33,090 nt of DNA from Rhodospirillales bacterium. Lineage in GTDB: Bacteria > Pseudomonadota > Alphaproteobacteria > Rhodospirillales > GLO-3. This document shows, piece after piece, positions 23,815 to 32,652 of this stretch. Numbering within the stretch: position 1 is the stretch's first letter; each line of letters starts with the position of its first letter. Under the pieces are notes generated by a model. That model saw only the letters and a list, made by a program, of their open reading frames with translations, ran no database searches and was not told the DNA's origin. A program made the translations under genes and the position numbers. The DNA is taken from assembly GCA_003354135.1 (NCBI GenBank), contig PIVK01000031.1, positions 1 to 33,090 on the forward strand, read 5' to 3'.

Positions 23815-24972
23815 ATGCCCGTCATCTCCGCCATTGCCGGCCTAAGCGATGAAATGATGGCATGGCGACGCGATCTGCACGCCCATCCGGAAACGGCCTT
23901 CGAGGAGCATCGTACGGCCGCCTTCGTGGCTGATCACCTTCACGCGTTCGGCATTGAGCCCCACAACGGGCTCGGCGGAACCGGGGTCGTCGGTACGTTG
24001 AGGACGGGCGAGGGGCCGGTGATCGGGCTTCGAGCCGACATGGACGCTCTGCCGATAGCCGAGGAAGGAGATGTGCCCCACCGTTCCCGCCGGCCGGGCA
24101 AGATGCACGCCTGCGGCCATGACGGGCATGTGGCCATGCTGCTCGGCGCAGCCAAGTATCTGGCCGGGAGCCGCAACTTCACGGGAACGGTCCGCTTCGT
24201 CTTCCAGCCGGCCGAGGAACTGGAGGGAGGGGCGAAACGTATGGTCGAGGAAGGCCTGTTCGAGCGCTTTCCGATGGACTCCGTCTACGGCCTGCACAAC
24301 TGGCCGGCGCTTCCGGCTGGGGTTTTTGCCGTACACCAGGGCGCGGTCATGGCCAGTTGCGATACTTTCGAGATCTTGGTCGAAGGGCGTGGTGGGCATG
24401 GTGCGATGCCGCACCTGGCTTCGGACCCGCTTGTGGCGGCGGCGGAACTCATCACGGCCCTGCAGACCGTAGTCAGCCGCAGGACCAGCCCCCTGGAGTC
24501 GGTGGTCCTCAGCGTGACGGGGATCGAGGGCGGCGACTCGTTCAACGTGATTCCCGAGCGCGTGCGCCTGCGCGGTACGGTGCGGGCTTTCGGCGACCAG
24601 ATCCGGGACCAAGTGGAGGGACATATCCGGCGCGTTGCGGGGGGCGTTGCCGCGGCACATGGAATCGATTCCGAGGTCACTTACGAACGGCGCTATCCGC
24701 CGACCGTCAACCACGAGGCAGAGACAGCGTTGGCGGCCGCAGCCGCGGCCAAGGTGGCGTCAGTGGAACATAATCATGCGCCAAGCACCGGTGCCGAGGA
24801 CTTCGCTTTCATGCTGCTCCGCAAACCCGGTTGTTACGTCTGGATGGGCAGCGGCCGCGAGGGCGGCGAGAACCCGGGACTCCACAACGCCCGATATGAC
24901 TTCAACGATACGGTTCTCGCCACCGGCGCCAGCTATTGGGGGGCACTAACGGAAACGATATTAAGGCGCTAG
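23815..24972 (+). CDS. M20 family amidohydrolase (hippurate hydrolase type)
   Basis: 385 residues. It has the M20D signatures: RRDLHAHPETAFEEHRTAAFV, GLRADMDALPI, MHACGHDGHVAML (C100, H102), FVFQPAEELEGGAKRM (E134, E135), the dimerisation domain with GRGGHGAMPH, and NAP-like ST-GAEDFAFML near the end. Two metal ions are bound by the Cys/His and Glu residues. Relatives cleave N-acyl amino acids such as hippurate or auxin conjugates. The gene starts with GGACAGGAGC a few bases upstream and is divergent from nadA. The substrate is unknown. Confidence 0.9.
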   Translation: MPVISAIAGLSDEMMAWRRDLHAHPETAFEEHRTAAFVADHLHAFGIEPHNGLGGTGVVGTLRTGEGPVIGLRADMDALPIAEEGDVPHRSRRPGKMHACGHDGHVAMLLGAAKYLAGSRNFTGTVRFVFQPAEELEGGAKRMVEEGLFERFPMDSVYGLHNWPALPAGVFAVHQGAVMASCDTFEILVEGRGGHGAMPHLASDPLVAAAELITALQTVVSRRTSPLESVVLSVTGIEGGDSFNVIPERVRLRGTVRAFGDQIRDQVEGHIRRVAGGVAAAHGIDSEVTYERRYPPTVNHEAETALAAAAAAKVASVEHNHAPSTGAEDFAFMLLRKPGCYVWMGSGREGGENPGLHNARYDFNDTVLATGASYWGALTETILRR

Positions 24973-24975
24973 ACG

Positions 24976-25428
24976 ATGATGCTGCACCGGAAGATTATCG
25001 GCCCGGCCCTGGCGAACCTGCCGAAAGACCGTTCGGCCTATTTCTCCGACGTGGTGGACGTGCTCGAGAAGGATCCGCGGACCCAGGCCAGGCCCAATAT
25101 GGTGTTCCTGGTGCTCAAGGAGACCATGGCCCTGCTGCCGACTCACCTGACGAAGAAGGACTTTGCCAACATGCTGCTCACCTTCGTCGGTAGGCACCAC
25201 CAGGTCCTCAACACCATAATCTTCGACCGCCGTTTCATTGAAAACCCTGCGTTCCTGCGCCATCTCACCAACGATCTGGTGAAAGATGTCATCGAAACAA
25301 CGCTGGAGCGGTGCCGGGACGGAGAACTCCAAACCGGTGACCAGTCGTTTTATCGAATGCGGTTTCCGTCGGGGGAAGGCCACTTTCCCTACACCGACGA
25401 GGAAGAGGACGCGGATGAAGAGGAATGA
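24976..25428 (+). CDS. Small unknown protein with acidic tail
   Basis: 150 residues, starting three bases after the M20 amidohydrolase stop. It is helical, without signal or membrane segment. Visible stretches are SDVVDVLEKDPRTQARPNMV, LPTHLTKKDFANMLLTFVGRHHQVLNTIIF and LTNDLVKDVIETTLERCRDG, and it ends in an acidic tail TDEEEDADEEE. I do not recognise the family. The tight spacing suggests co-expression with the hydrolase gene, but the two need not share a pathway. Confidence 0.7.
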   Translation: MMLHRKIIGPALANLPKDRSAYFSDVVDVLEKDPRTQARPNMVFLVLKETMALLPTHLTKKDFANMLLTFVGRHHQVLNTIIFDRRFIENPAFLRHLTNDLVKDVIETTLERCRDGELQTGDQSFYRMRFPSGEGHFPYTDEEEDADEEE

Positions 25429-25581
25429 CTCCGCAGATGCGGTGACCTGCGTCCGGGCTCTGACTTCATCGCGGGTTGCCTGCGACACCGTTTGCGGCTA
25501 TGCATGGGCCGTCTTGGCGCCCACCGCCCCCAAATACGGGATGATCGCCGGCTCCAAGGCGAGCGAAATTTGACGATTTGA

Positions 25582-25845
<264 letters not shown>

Positions 25846-25868
25846 TCCGTGCCGAAACGGTTTTTCCG

Positions 25869-25910
25869 GCAAGGGCCGGCGGGATATCCCGCCGGCCCTT
25901 GTCCTTTTGG
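25869..25910. terminator. Strong palindromic terminator after the ferredoxin gene
   Basis: Bases 25871-25900 are a perfect 30-base palindrome (AAGGGCCGGCGGGAT and its inverse), extendable by one more pair, followed by GTCCTTTT. It begins 25 bases past the ferredoxin stop. Being symmetric, it may also work in the other direction. Confidence 0.8.
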
Positions 25911-26008
25911 GCGGGGTTTCCGTGGCGGCGGTATGGTAAGATATTCCCGGTAAGGTTTTCTGAGAATACCTTGGAAAGACGTCAGCCTGGAAGGATGCGG
26001 CGTTTCTG

Positions 26009-26905
26009 GTGTTGCGGTGTTTCCGTTTCCACATTTCAGTTCTCGGACCGGTGGCCGTCGCCGCGACAGTCGTTTCCGTTGCGGCATCGGCAGGCGATGC
26101 AGGGTGCGATGACCTTATCGGCCGGGCCGCACGATTGGGCGAGGCTCCGATAGTCGGCGTCGATACGGCGACGGAGACCGTAATCCTGACGACATCGTTC
26201 GGAAACTGCCGGGAGACCGTGGATGAGTGGTCGGGCCGTAGGTTGCCGGACTTCTCCGGTCGGCCGCGCGGAGAGGGTGCCCAGGACTATCGGAAAGGGG
26301 GGCGTGGAGCCTTCGTGTCGTCGCCCGCCGCCTGCGACCTGAAGATCGAGGATGTCTGGACCTCTGTCTGGCTTAACTTCAGGGGAGGGGCTTACTGGCT
26401 GGACCGGATCTACACCGTCGATTTCGATCACGACGGACGAACCGACAACCTCAAGTTCCGTTTTCTGCCGGAATCAGAAAGCGCCGAGCCCCTCACCCTA
26501 CCCTACTTGTCGCGGACGGGTGAGTTCACGGCGGCGGATCTGGGGGATCTCGGCAGGGTCCTCCAAGGCGGCGTCGGACGAGTTTGCTTCGGTGACGCAC
26601 GCTTCGAGAAGCCGCGGCAGGGAAAGCCCCTCGCGATTGCCGGAGGGAGAATCAGACCGGGCCTTGCCGGTCGGGCCGGGAAACGGGAGTCTGATGTCCG
26701 CCGGTCGGGTCGGGCGGCGGAAAAGCCGGAAGCGGGCAACAAGACGATATGGATATGGATCGGCCTCGGTGGAGCAGGTGCCGTGTTGCTGGGTCTGGCC
26801 GGGCTCTACGTCTTCCTGACCGGCCGCAAATCCAGAATTTCGAAACGGGACCGCCCTCCCATTCCCAGCGAGTACCTGGATGAATGGGAGGAAAACGAGG
26901 ATTAG
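26009..26905 (+). CDS. Unknown single-pass membrane protein with calcium-loop-like motif
   Basis: 298 residues from GTG 26009; AAGGA lies rather far upstream, so the start is uncertain. A signal-like N-terminus ends about residue 30 (VSVAASAGDA). The periplasmic part has five Cys and a DFDHDGRTDNLKF motif at 138-150, similar to the calcium loop of EF-hand or VCBS-type repeats. A membrane segment at about 247-270 is followed by a basic stretch and an acidic tail (EYLDEWEENED). No family is recognised. It has no operon partner: the next gene is convergent. Confidence 0.6.
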   Translation: MLRCFRFHISVLGPVAVAATVVSVAASAGDAGCDDLIGRAARLGEAPIVGVDTATETVILTTSFGNCRETVDEWSGRRLPDFSGRPRGEGAQDYRKGGRGAFVSSPAACDLKIEDVWTSVWLNFRGGAYWLDRIYTVDFDHDGRTDNLKFRFLPESESAEPLTLPYLSRTGEFTAADLGDLGRVLQGGVGRVCFGDARFEKPRQGKPLAIAGGRIRPGLAGRAGKRESDVRRSGRAAEKPEAGNKTIWIWIGLGGAGAVLLGLAGLYVFLTGRKSRISKRDRPPIPSEYLDEWEENED

Positions 26906-27114
26906 CATTTCCTGGGAAGGTTGCTCTGGAAGCTTTCGGCCGGGACACCCGCCGAAGCCTTCCTCGATAACATCAACATCACCGCTGGGATCGTCAGTCC
27001 GAAGATGGGATGCCGAGCGGGATACGGTGGGGGCCAAACGCATCCGGCGCCAATGACCTTCATATGCGCACTTTCGCAGCAGGCCTATTCTCTCTCGGAA
27101 AATCTATTTTGAAT

Positions 27115-28467
27115 CTACGGCTTCGGGCGTAGGTCCCTGACACGAACCGCCTTGCCGTGGGAGCGGGGCACGCGGCGGTGTTCCAGGACCCGAGTGTGGC
27201 AGCTGAGGCCGATGCTGGACCGGATATGGCGTTCCAGGCCGCGCGCGATCTCGTCGAACCGGTCCTCGGGAGTGCCCGGCGTTGCCTCCACATCTATGGT
27301 CAGGGTGTCCATGGCCCCCTCGCGTTCGACGATGAGCTGATAATAAGGCTCGATCCCCGGCTGCCCGATCAGCAATGCCTCAATCTGGGACGGGTAGACA
27401 TTGACGCCTCGGATGATCAGCATGTCGTCACTACGGCCGGTAATGCGCATGAGACGAACGTGGGTGCGTCCGCAGGTGCAGGGCGTAGGGTCGAGGCGCG
27501 TAATGTCTCGGGTTCGGTAGCGGATCATGGGTTGCGCCCACTTCGCCAGCGTCGTGATGACCAGTTCCCCCGTTTCACCAAACGGGAGGCGAGCCTCCGT
27601 TTCGGGATCGATCACTTCGAACAGGAAACAGTCTTCCCAGCCATGGAGGCCATTCTGAGCCTCCTTGCATTCGACGGCAACGCCGGGACCGGTGATCTCG
27701 CTCAGTCCATAAAGGTCTATGGCCATGATTCCGAGACGGTTCTGGAGTAAGTCGCGTAGGGAAAGGCTCCAGGGCTCGGCACCGAAGATCCCGATGGAAA
27801 GAGGCAGCCTGCGGAAATCGACCCCCTGGCGTTCCGCGGCTTCCGCAAGATACAGGGCATAGGATGGCGTGGCGCAAAGGACACGCGCCTCCAGATCCTC
27901 AATAAGGATCATCTGTCGCTCCGTTGCTCCGCAAGAAGCGGGGGTTATGGCGCAGCCGAGCAGTTCTGCGCCCTGATGAAAACCAAGCCCCCCGGTAAAC
28001 AGGCCGTATCCGAGTGCGTTGTGGACCATATCCCCCGGCTCGACGCCGGCTGCCACCAGGCACCGGGCCATGAGAGAGGCCCAAATGTCCAGGTCCTCCT
28101 TGGTATAGCCGACGACGATGGGCTTACCGGTGGTCCCCGATGATGCCTGGATGCGCCGGAGCTCCCGGCGCGGCACGGCGAACAGGCCGAACGGATAATT
28201 ATCCCGCAGATCATCCTTGGTCGTGAAGGGGAAGCGTGCTAAATCGTCGAGGGTACGAAGGTCATGGGGCGATACCCCGGCTGCATTAAACCCCCGTTGG
28301 TAATGAGCCACGTTGTCATAAGCGTGGTGGAGAATTCTCCGGAGTTTCTTTAATTGCAGGGCCGAGATCGCCTCACGGCCCATGGTCTCAATCTCGGGTA
28401 CGAAGTATCTGCCGTTCCGGAACTCCGATTCGGGCTGGTCCGCTTCGCACTGGAGAACATTGTGCAT
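27115..28467 (-). CDS. Phenylacetate-CoA ligase family (PaaK-like)
   Basis: About 450 residues from ATG 28467 (MHNVLQCEADQ); a TTG 11 codons earlier is possible, and neither has a clear ribosome site. The sequence has ETMGREAISALQLKKLRRIL, the P-loop IQASSGTTGKPIVVGYT, IDLYGLSEITGPGVAVEC, YRTRDITRLDPTPCTCGRTHVRLMRITGRSDDMLIIRGVNVYPSQIEALL and the C-terminal lysine region SHGKAVRV. PaaK enzymes make an acyl-adenylate and then an acyl-CoA from aryl acids such as phenylacetate. No paa ring-degradation genes are next to it, so another aryl or fatty acid may be the substrate. Confidence 0.85.
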   Translation of the reverse strand: MHNVLQCEADQPESEFRNGRYFVPEIETMGREAISALQLKKLRRILHHAYDNVAHYQRGFNAAGVSPHDLRTLDDLARFPFTTKDDLRDNYPFGLFAVPRRELRRIQASSGTTGKPIVVGYTKEDLDIWASLMARCLVAAGVEPGDMVHNALGYGLFTGGLGFHQGAELLGCAITPASCGATERQMILIEDLEARVLCATPSYALYLAEAAERQGVDFRRLPLSIGIFGAEPWSLSLRDLLQNRLGIMAIDLYGLSEITGPGVAVECKEAQNGLHGWEDCFLFEVIDPETEARLPFGETGELVITTLAKWAQPMIRYRTRDITRLDPTPCTCGRTHVRLMRITGRSDDMLIIRGVNVYPSQIEALLIGQPGIEPYYQLIVEREGAMDTLTIDVEATPGTPEDRFDEIARGLERHIRSSIGLSCHTRVLEHRRVPRSHGKAVRVRDLRPKP

Positions 28468-28618
28468 GCGCGTAACACCATTGTATATGTGCGTATTCAA
28501 TCGACATTATGCCCATCGGTGCGCCTTGTTCAAGGCGTGAGATGTTTGGGCCTCCAAGTTAACGCCAGTGCACCTAAACAGCAGCCGTTCCGGCAGAAAA
28601 AGAGAAGGGACCCAAGAT

Positions 28619-28948
28619 ATGTCCGACCCGATCTATAAATACCATGTTTTTGCCTGCACGACGACAAGGCCCCCAGGGGTGCCTCACCCGAGCTGCGGCC
28701 AGGCCGGTTCCGTCGACCTTGCCAACTACCTTAGAGAAAAGGTGAAGGACGCCGAATTGGGAGGCGTGCACATCAATCCTTCGTCATGCCTCGGTGTCTG
28801 CGATCGTGGGCCGGCGGTCGTCGTCTATCCCGAAGGGACTTGGTATTCGGTCAAGAACACTCAGGATATGGACGATATCTTCGAAACCCACCTCAAGGGC
28901 GGACGGATCGCCGAGAACCTGCTGATGCCCATGAAACCCACGGGCTGA
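28619..28948 (+). CDS. Thioredoxin-like [2Fe-2S] ferredoxin
   Basis: 109 residues from ATG 28619 with GAAGGGA about 9 bases upstream; an earlier in-frame ATG at 28568 is less likely. The cluster cysteines are C13 and C26 (FACTTTRPPGVPHPSCG) and C57 and C61 (SSCLGVCDRGPAVVVYPEGTWY), the pattern of the small thioredoxin-fold [2Fe-2S] ferredoxins. It is divergent from the PaaK-like gene, so its role as that enzyme's partner is only possible. Confidence 0.88.
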   Translation: MSDPIYKYHVFACTTTRPPGVPHPSCGQAGSVDLANYLREKVKDAELGGVHINPSSCLGVCDRGPAVVVYPEGTWYSVKNTQDMDDIFETHLKGGRIAENLLMPMKPTG

Positions 28949-29031
28949 GCGGTCTTTCGCGTTCCAGCCATCGACTTTGATCCGACTGAGCGCCTGTTCA
29001 CCGGTGACCGCCGCCCGTGAACCCAGGACCT

Positions 29032-29046
29032 AAGGAGGGGACTTTG
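29032..29046 (+). promoter_or_regulatory. Strong ribosome site fixing a TTG start
   Basis: AAGGAGG at 29032-29038 lies 5 bases before TTG 29044. No better site lies before the GTG at 29017, so the KdsC-type gene most likely begins at the TTG. Confidence 0.7.
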
Positions 29047-29562
29047 CCGGGGAAGACCAAGCTCACCCGCGAGAAGCTGACGGCCAGACTCAAGGGGATC
29101 CGGCTATTGACGCTGGATGTGGACGGCGTGCTGACGGATGGCGGCCTTTACTATGCCGACGACGGCAGCCAACTCCGTAAGTTCAACGCCAAGGACGGCA
29201 TGGGCATGAAGCTGGCCCGCAAGGCCGGCGTCGAGATTGCCATCATTTCGGCCAGCGAAACCCCGTCCATCACCCACCGCGGCAACGTCCTGGGGATCGA
29301 CGAGGTCCATGTGGGCGTTGGGGACAAACTGGGGACCCTGAACGGGATCCTCGCCCGGCTCGGCATCCCCCTGGCCGAGGTTGCCCATATGGGAGACGAC
29401 CTCAACGATCTCCCGCTGATGGATGCCATCGGTCTGCCGATGACGGTGGCGGACGCCGTGCCCGCGGTCCAGGAGGCGGCACTCTACGTGACGGACAAGC
29501 GGGGCGGGGAAGGGGCCGTGCGGGAGGTCTGTGACCTCATCGTCCTTGCCAAAGGGGACTGA
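29044..29562 (+). CDS. kdsC: KdsC-type HAD phosphatase
   Basis: 172 residues from TTG 29044. Motif I is LLTLDVDGVLTDGGLYY, motif II IAIISASET, and the last motif HMGDDLNDLPLMDAIGLPMTVADA; there is no cap domain, as in the tetrameric C0-type KdsC/YrbI family. KdsC removes phosphate from 3-deoxy-D-manno-octulosonate 8-phosphate for lipopolysaccharide. The usual SGRxS of KdsC reads SASET here, so a related sugar-acid phosphate such as that of NeuA-linked enzymes is possible. The typical neighbours kdsD, lptC, lptA and kdsB are not in the window. Confidence 0.8.
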   Translation: MPGKTKLTREKLTARLKGIRLLTLDVDGVLTDGGLYYADDGSQLRKFNAKDGMGMKLARKAGVEIAIISASETPSITHRGNVLGIDEVHVGVGDKLGTLNGILARLGIPLAEVAHMGDDLNDLPLMDAIGLPMTVADAVPAVQEAALYVTDKRGGEGAVREVCDLIVLAKGD

Positions 29563-29679
29563 GCGCCTCCCAGAGCACGATCGACATATATTTCAAGAGG
29601 ATACAGCGGATTAGCGCGATAAATCCGAACCATCTTACGGCTCCGATTCGTCACGATCCGCCCCAGGCGTAGAGGCCAT

Positions 29680-30252
29680 TCAGCCGCCGGACCACCGTTG
29701 GAACAAGTCGTGTTCGACGCCCACATGGTCCAGGGCCTTACCCAAGACCTGGTGTACCAGATCGGTGATGGTCTGCGGGCGATGATAGAATGCCGGCACC
29801 GGAGGCAGGATAATGGCTCCCAGGTCCGCCGCACGGGCCATCAGGTCGAGATGGCCTTTGTGAAGCGGCGTTTCGCGGACCAGAAGGACCAGGGGACGCC
29901 GTTCCTTAAGGGTCACGTCGGCCGCCCGGACGAGAAGGGTGTCCGCATATCCGTTGGTGATCCCGGAAAGGGTCTTGATGGAGCAGGGTGCGACGATCAT
30001 TCCACGTGTCAGGAAGGACCCGCTGGCGATTGCCGCACCGATGTCGTCCGGGGCATAGGTGACGTCAGCCAGTTCTTCCACATCCTTGACGGTGAGGTCG
30101 GTTTCCACGGCGAGAGTCCGCGCTGCCGCGGCGCTGATCACCGCATGGGCGGGCAGGTCCAGGGAGCGCAACGCCTTCAGAAGCTCGACTCCGAATATGG
30201 CCCCGGACGCGCCGGAGATGCCGATAACGAGAGGCTCCACGGGGGCATTCAT
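29680..30252 (-). CDS. ubiX: Flavin prenyltransferase UbiX
   Basis: 190 residues from ATG 30252, which has AGCAGGAG 8 bases upstream; an open frame continues further up but has no sense. Signatures are VIGISGASGAIFGVELL, AHAVISAAAARTLAVET, IASGSFLTRGMIVAPCSIKTLSGI and the C-terminal PAFYHRPQTITDLVHQVLGKALDHVGV. UbiX makes prenylated FMN for UbiD-type decarboxylases, for example in ubiquinone synthesis. ubiD is not in the window. Confidence 0.93.
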   Translation of the reverse strand: MNAPVEPLVIGISGASGAIFGVELLKALRSLDLPAHAVISAAAARTLAVETDLTVKDVEELADVTYAPDDIGAAIASGSFLTRGMIVAPCSIKTLSGITNGYADTLLVRAADVTLKERRPLVLLVRETPLHKGHLDLMARAADLGAIILPPVPAFYHRPQTITDLVHQVLGKALDHVGVEHDLFQRWSGG

Positions 30253-30376
30253 TGGAAAAACTCCTGCTCTAACGGGACCGATAAGTGGGATCATGGCCAT
30301 TCCCGCATCGAAGTACAAGCATGGGGGCGGGATGCGCGTTGTCGAGAAGCGCGAAACCGGATATGAAGGGAGGATG

Positions 30377-30775
30377 ATGAGATGTCGCCAAGTCTTGTTT
30401 TTCGCGGTCCTGCTGATTACCGTCACAGGATGTTCCGCGTTGCCCGACCCTTACATCTACAGGCCGAATGAATTCAACCGTACGGCGGCGGGGTTCGGTC
30501 GAGAACCCGAGAACATCTCCGAGGTTACGGTCTGCTACAACATCCACACGGCGACACCGAAACAAGTCCGGAGGATGGCCGAAGCCGAGTGTGCCAAGTA
30601 CGGGAAAAATGCGAAGTTTCGTCGCCAGACGGTCCTGAATTGCCAGCTGTTCAACCCGATCAGTGCGGAATACACCTGCGGGCCGACGATGTCGGGAGGA
30701 AGCCAACGGAGCGAACCGTATCCCTGGTCCTATATCCCTGGCGACTCGCGATTGCCGCCCGCTCCCGTCCCATAA
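30377..30775 (+). CDS. Small unknown lipoprotein
   Basis: 132 residues from ATG 30377 (30374 is also ATG); AAGGGA lies five bases before the second. The signal has a lipobox LLITVTGC (Cys19). The mature part has EVTVCYNIHTATPKQVRRMAEAECAKYGKNAKFRRQ, similar to short domains found in many proteobacterial lipoproteins that read AEAECAKYGK, and ends in a Pro-rich tail. Cys pairs suggest a disulphide. The function is unknown, with a location in the outer membrane or periplasm. Confidence 0.8.
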   Translation: MRCRQVLFFAVLLITVTGCSALPDPYIYRPNEFNRTAAGFGREPENISEVTVCYNIHTATPKQVRRMAEAECAKYGKNAKFRRQTVLNCQLFNPISAEYTCGPTMSGGSQRSEPYPWSYIPGDSRLPPAPVP

Positions 30776-30782
30776 GCTGTTG

Positions 30783-30801
30783 AAAAAAATTCCGTTTTTT
30801 T
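30783..30801 (+). terminator. Possible terminator (A7/T7)
   Basis: Seven A, TTCCG and seven T in a row just after the lipoprotein stop. The stem is A-T only, so it is weak. A GC hairpin (ATCGGGC with GCCCGAT) follows at about 30813-30837. Confidence 0.4.
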
Positions 30802-30894
30802 CTTTCTCTCGTATCGGGCTACCATAAAGGGCCCGATTCGGGTATACTTGGGATTCTGTCTGTCATAAGAATATGACCTACGAAGGAGAACGCC

Positions 30895-31383
30895 ATGAAG
30901 AAGGTCGTGGTTGTCGCATTAGCCTTATCCCTTGCCGCCTGTGTGGGGTCTGACAACCCGCGCATCAATCCCGGTGCGATGATTGGTTTCGCTGTGGGGG
31001 CTGCAACCGGTGGGTTGATCGGCGCTCAATTCGGCGGAGGCCTTGGCCAAGCTCTGTTTATCGCTTCCGGCACCATTGTCGGCGGAGCGTCGGGCTATAC
31101 CGTCGCGCAGTATTTGGAGCAGTCCGACTGGACACTCTACGATGATACGGCCCGCGAAGCCTTGAGCACGTCGCCAGACGGTTCGATGCAGAACTGGTCC
31201 AATCCGAAGACGGGGGCCAGCGGCGTCATTCGCCCGACAAGGTCTTTCCGCACCCAGACGGGCATGTACTGCCGCAACTACCGCTCCACGGTTGCCGTGT
31301 CGCGGGGGGTGCAGTCGGGCGACGGCACGGCGTGCCTATCGCCGGATGGGGACTGGTATGCCATGCGGGACGAAATCAGCTAG
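30895..31383 (+). CDS. 17 kDa surface-antigen-like lipoprotein with glycine zipper
   Basis: 162 residues. ATG 30895 has AAGGAG 7 bases upstream. The lipobox is LSLAAC (Cys16). A glycine-zipper hairpin (MIGFAVGAATGGLIGAQFGGGLGQALFIASGTIVGGASGYTVAQYL) is followed by a domain ending in YCRNYRSTVAVSRG...GTACLSPDGDWY. This is the arrangement of the rickettsial 17 kDa / RT0821 surface proteins, anchored in the outer membrane. A TATACT at 30843-30848 could be its -10 box. Confidence 0.85.
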   Translation: MKKVVVVALALSLAACVGSDNPRINPGAMIGFAVGAATGGLIGAQFGGGLGQALFIASGTIVGGASGYTVAQYLEQSDWTLYDDTAREALSTSPDGSMQNWSNPKTGASGVIRPTRSFRTQTGMYCRNYRSTVAVSRGVQSGDGTACLSPDGDWYAMRDEIS

Positions 31384-31504
31384 AGTATCCGATATCCGCA
31401 AGGACAAACTTCGGACCGATTCCGACTGTCCCTGATCAGGGTGTTTGCCAAGATCATGGTGGAGGGCTTCGCTATACCCTCATCGCGACTTGGGCTAAGC
31501 TTGT

Positions 31505-31527
31505 CCCGTTAAGCGGGCATTTTTTTT
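31505..31527 (+). terminator. Terminator before the hydrolase gene
   Basis: CCCG, five-base loop and CGGG followed by CA and eight T. The stem is short but the T-run is clear. It would end the transcript of the surface-antigen gene. Confidence 0.55.
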
Positions 31528-31542
31528 GATAGGGGAACCGGC

Positions 31543-32367
31543 GTGGATGAGATCGGCAAGGTCCTAGTCACGGTCCTCGTTCTCTACGTGGTCCTTACCG
31601 GCTTCTTGTTCGTTATTCAGCGCAAGATGATCTACTCCCCGGATCCTTCGCCTCCGTCCATGCAGCGAGGAGGGGTTGCCGGTATGGAGGCCGTGACCCT
31701 TCGAACGGAAGATGGGCTCGAACTCTTGAGCTGGTATTCCGCAGCCCGGGATGGTCAGCCGACAATTGCGTTTTTCCATGGCAATGCCGGGAACATCGAG
31801 GTCCGGGGGTTCAAGGCCCGCGCCTTCATGGACGCAGGGATCGGGGTTCTTTTGGTCGAGTACCGGGGGTATGGGGGTAATGCAGGCGATCCCACGGAAG
31901 AAGGGCTCTACCAGGACGGACACGCTGCCCTCGCCTTCTTGGCGGAGAGGGGGGTGTCCCGCCGGGAAACCGTTCTTTACGGTGAATCCTTGGGCAGCGG
32001 TGTCGCCGTGCATCTGGCTTGGGAGGCGGCGCGAACGGAACCGGTCGGAGGGGTGGTGCTGGAGGCGCCGTTCACATCGTTGGGTGATGTGGCACAGCAT
32101 CACTACTTCTACCTTCCGGCCCGAAAGTTGCTGCGTGAGCGCTACGACTCGGCGGCGAAGATCGGGCATATCAAGGCACCGGTGCTTGTGGTGCACGGAG
32201 AGGCGGACCGCACCGTGCCGGTCGAGTTTGGACGGCGGATTTTCGAACTGGCCCGCGAGCCCAAGCGGGGCGCCTGGTTCCCCGGATACGGCCATAACGA
32301 TCTCTTCGTGGCGTCCGTGGGCGCTGAGATCATTGCCTTCATCAAGGAATTTGTCGAAACAGATTAA
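31543..32367 (+). CDS. Membrane-anchored alpha/beta hydrolase
   Basis: 274 residues from GTG 31543. A membrane segment (about 6-26) is followed by KMIYSPDPSPPS, then the hydrolase fold: FFHGNAGN (oxyanion region, about 78-84), VEYRGYGGNAG, nucleophile S149 in YGESLGSG, acid D222 in VVHGEADRTVP and His251 in GYGHNDLF. This is the Bem46/ABHD13-like group of serine hydrolases. The active site should lie in the periplasm or at the membrane face. The substrate is unknown. A terminator lies upstream, so it is its own transcription unit. Confidence 0.85.
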   Translation: MDEIGKVLVTVLVLYVVLTGFLFVIQRKMIYSPDPSPPSMQRGGVAGMEAVTLRTEDGLELLSWYSAARDGQPTIAFFHGNAGNIEVRGFKARAFMDAGIGVLLVEYRGYGGNAGDPTEEGLYQDGHAALAFLAERGVSRRETVLYGESLGSGVAVHLAWEAARTEPVGGVVLEAPFTSLGDVAQHHYFYLPARKLLRERYDSAAKIGHIKAPVLVVHGEADRTVPVEFGRRIFELAREPKRGAWFPGYGHNDLFVASVGAEIIAFIKEFVETD

Positions 32368-32522
32368 TGTCCAGAATCCGAAGTTCGTAATCATTATGAG
32401 GCAAGCGTTTTCGAGCTTCTGGATCCATCACACTCGTCTTACTGCGTCACGAAGGGACTCGGCCTATTCCGATCGTGCATCTAGGGCCGTGGGAATGATT
32501 TTGGGCTCGCCAAGAGGAATTC

Positions 32523-32587
32523 CCATACCGTCCGTATGGTTAAGAAATCGTTGACCTACCGGGCTTCCTCCCTCATACTATAGTATG
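32523..32587. promoter_or_regulatory. Paired CATAC/GTATG palindromes near a promoter
   Basis: CCATAC and GTATGG with a five-base loop at 32523-32539, and a perfect 14-base palindrome CATACTATAGTATG at 32574-32587. TTGACC (32551-32556) and TACTAT (32576-32581), 19 bases apart, may be the promoter of the last gene, with the second palindrome on its -10 box. The rest of 32368-32652 shows no gene. Confidence 0.45.
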
Positions 32588-32652
32588 GTGTGGTATAAGC
32601 GAGCAAAGTGCGCGCGGTCTACGCGTGAGGTCTTGGGTTAGAACGGAAAACC

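Noticed and set aside
26933-26956. Hairpin after the unknown membrane gene as terminator
   Set aside because: The stem has a bulge and no T-run follows.
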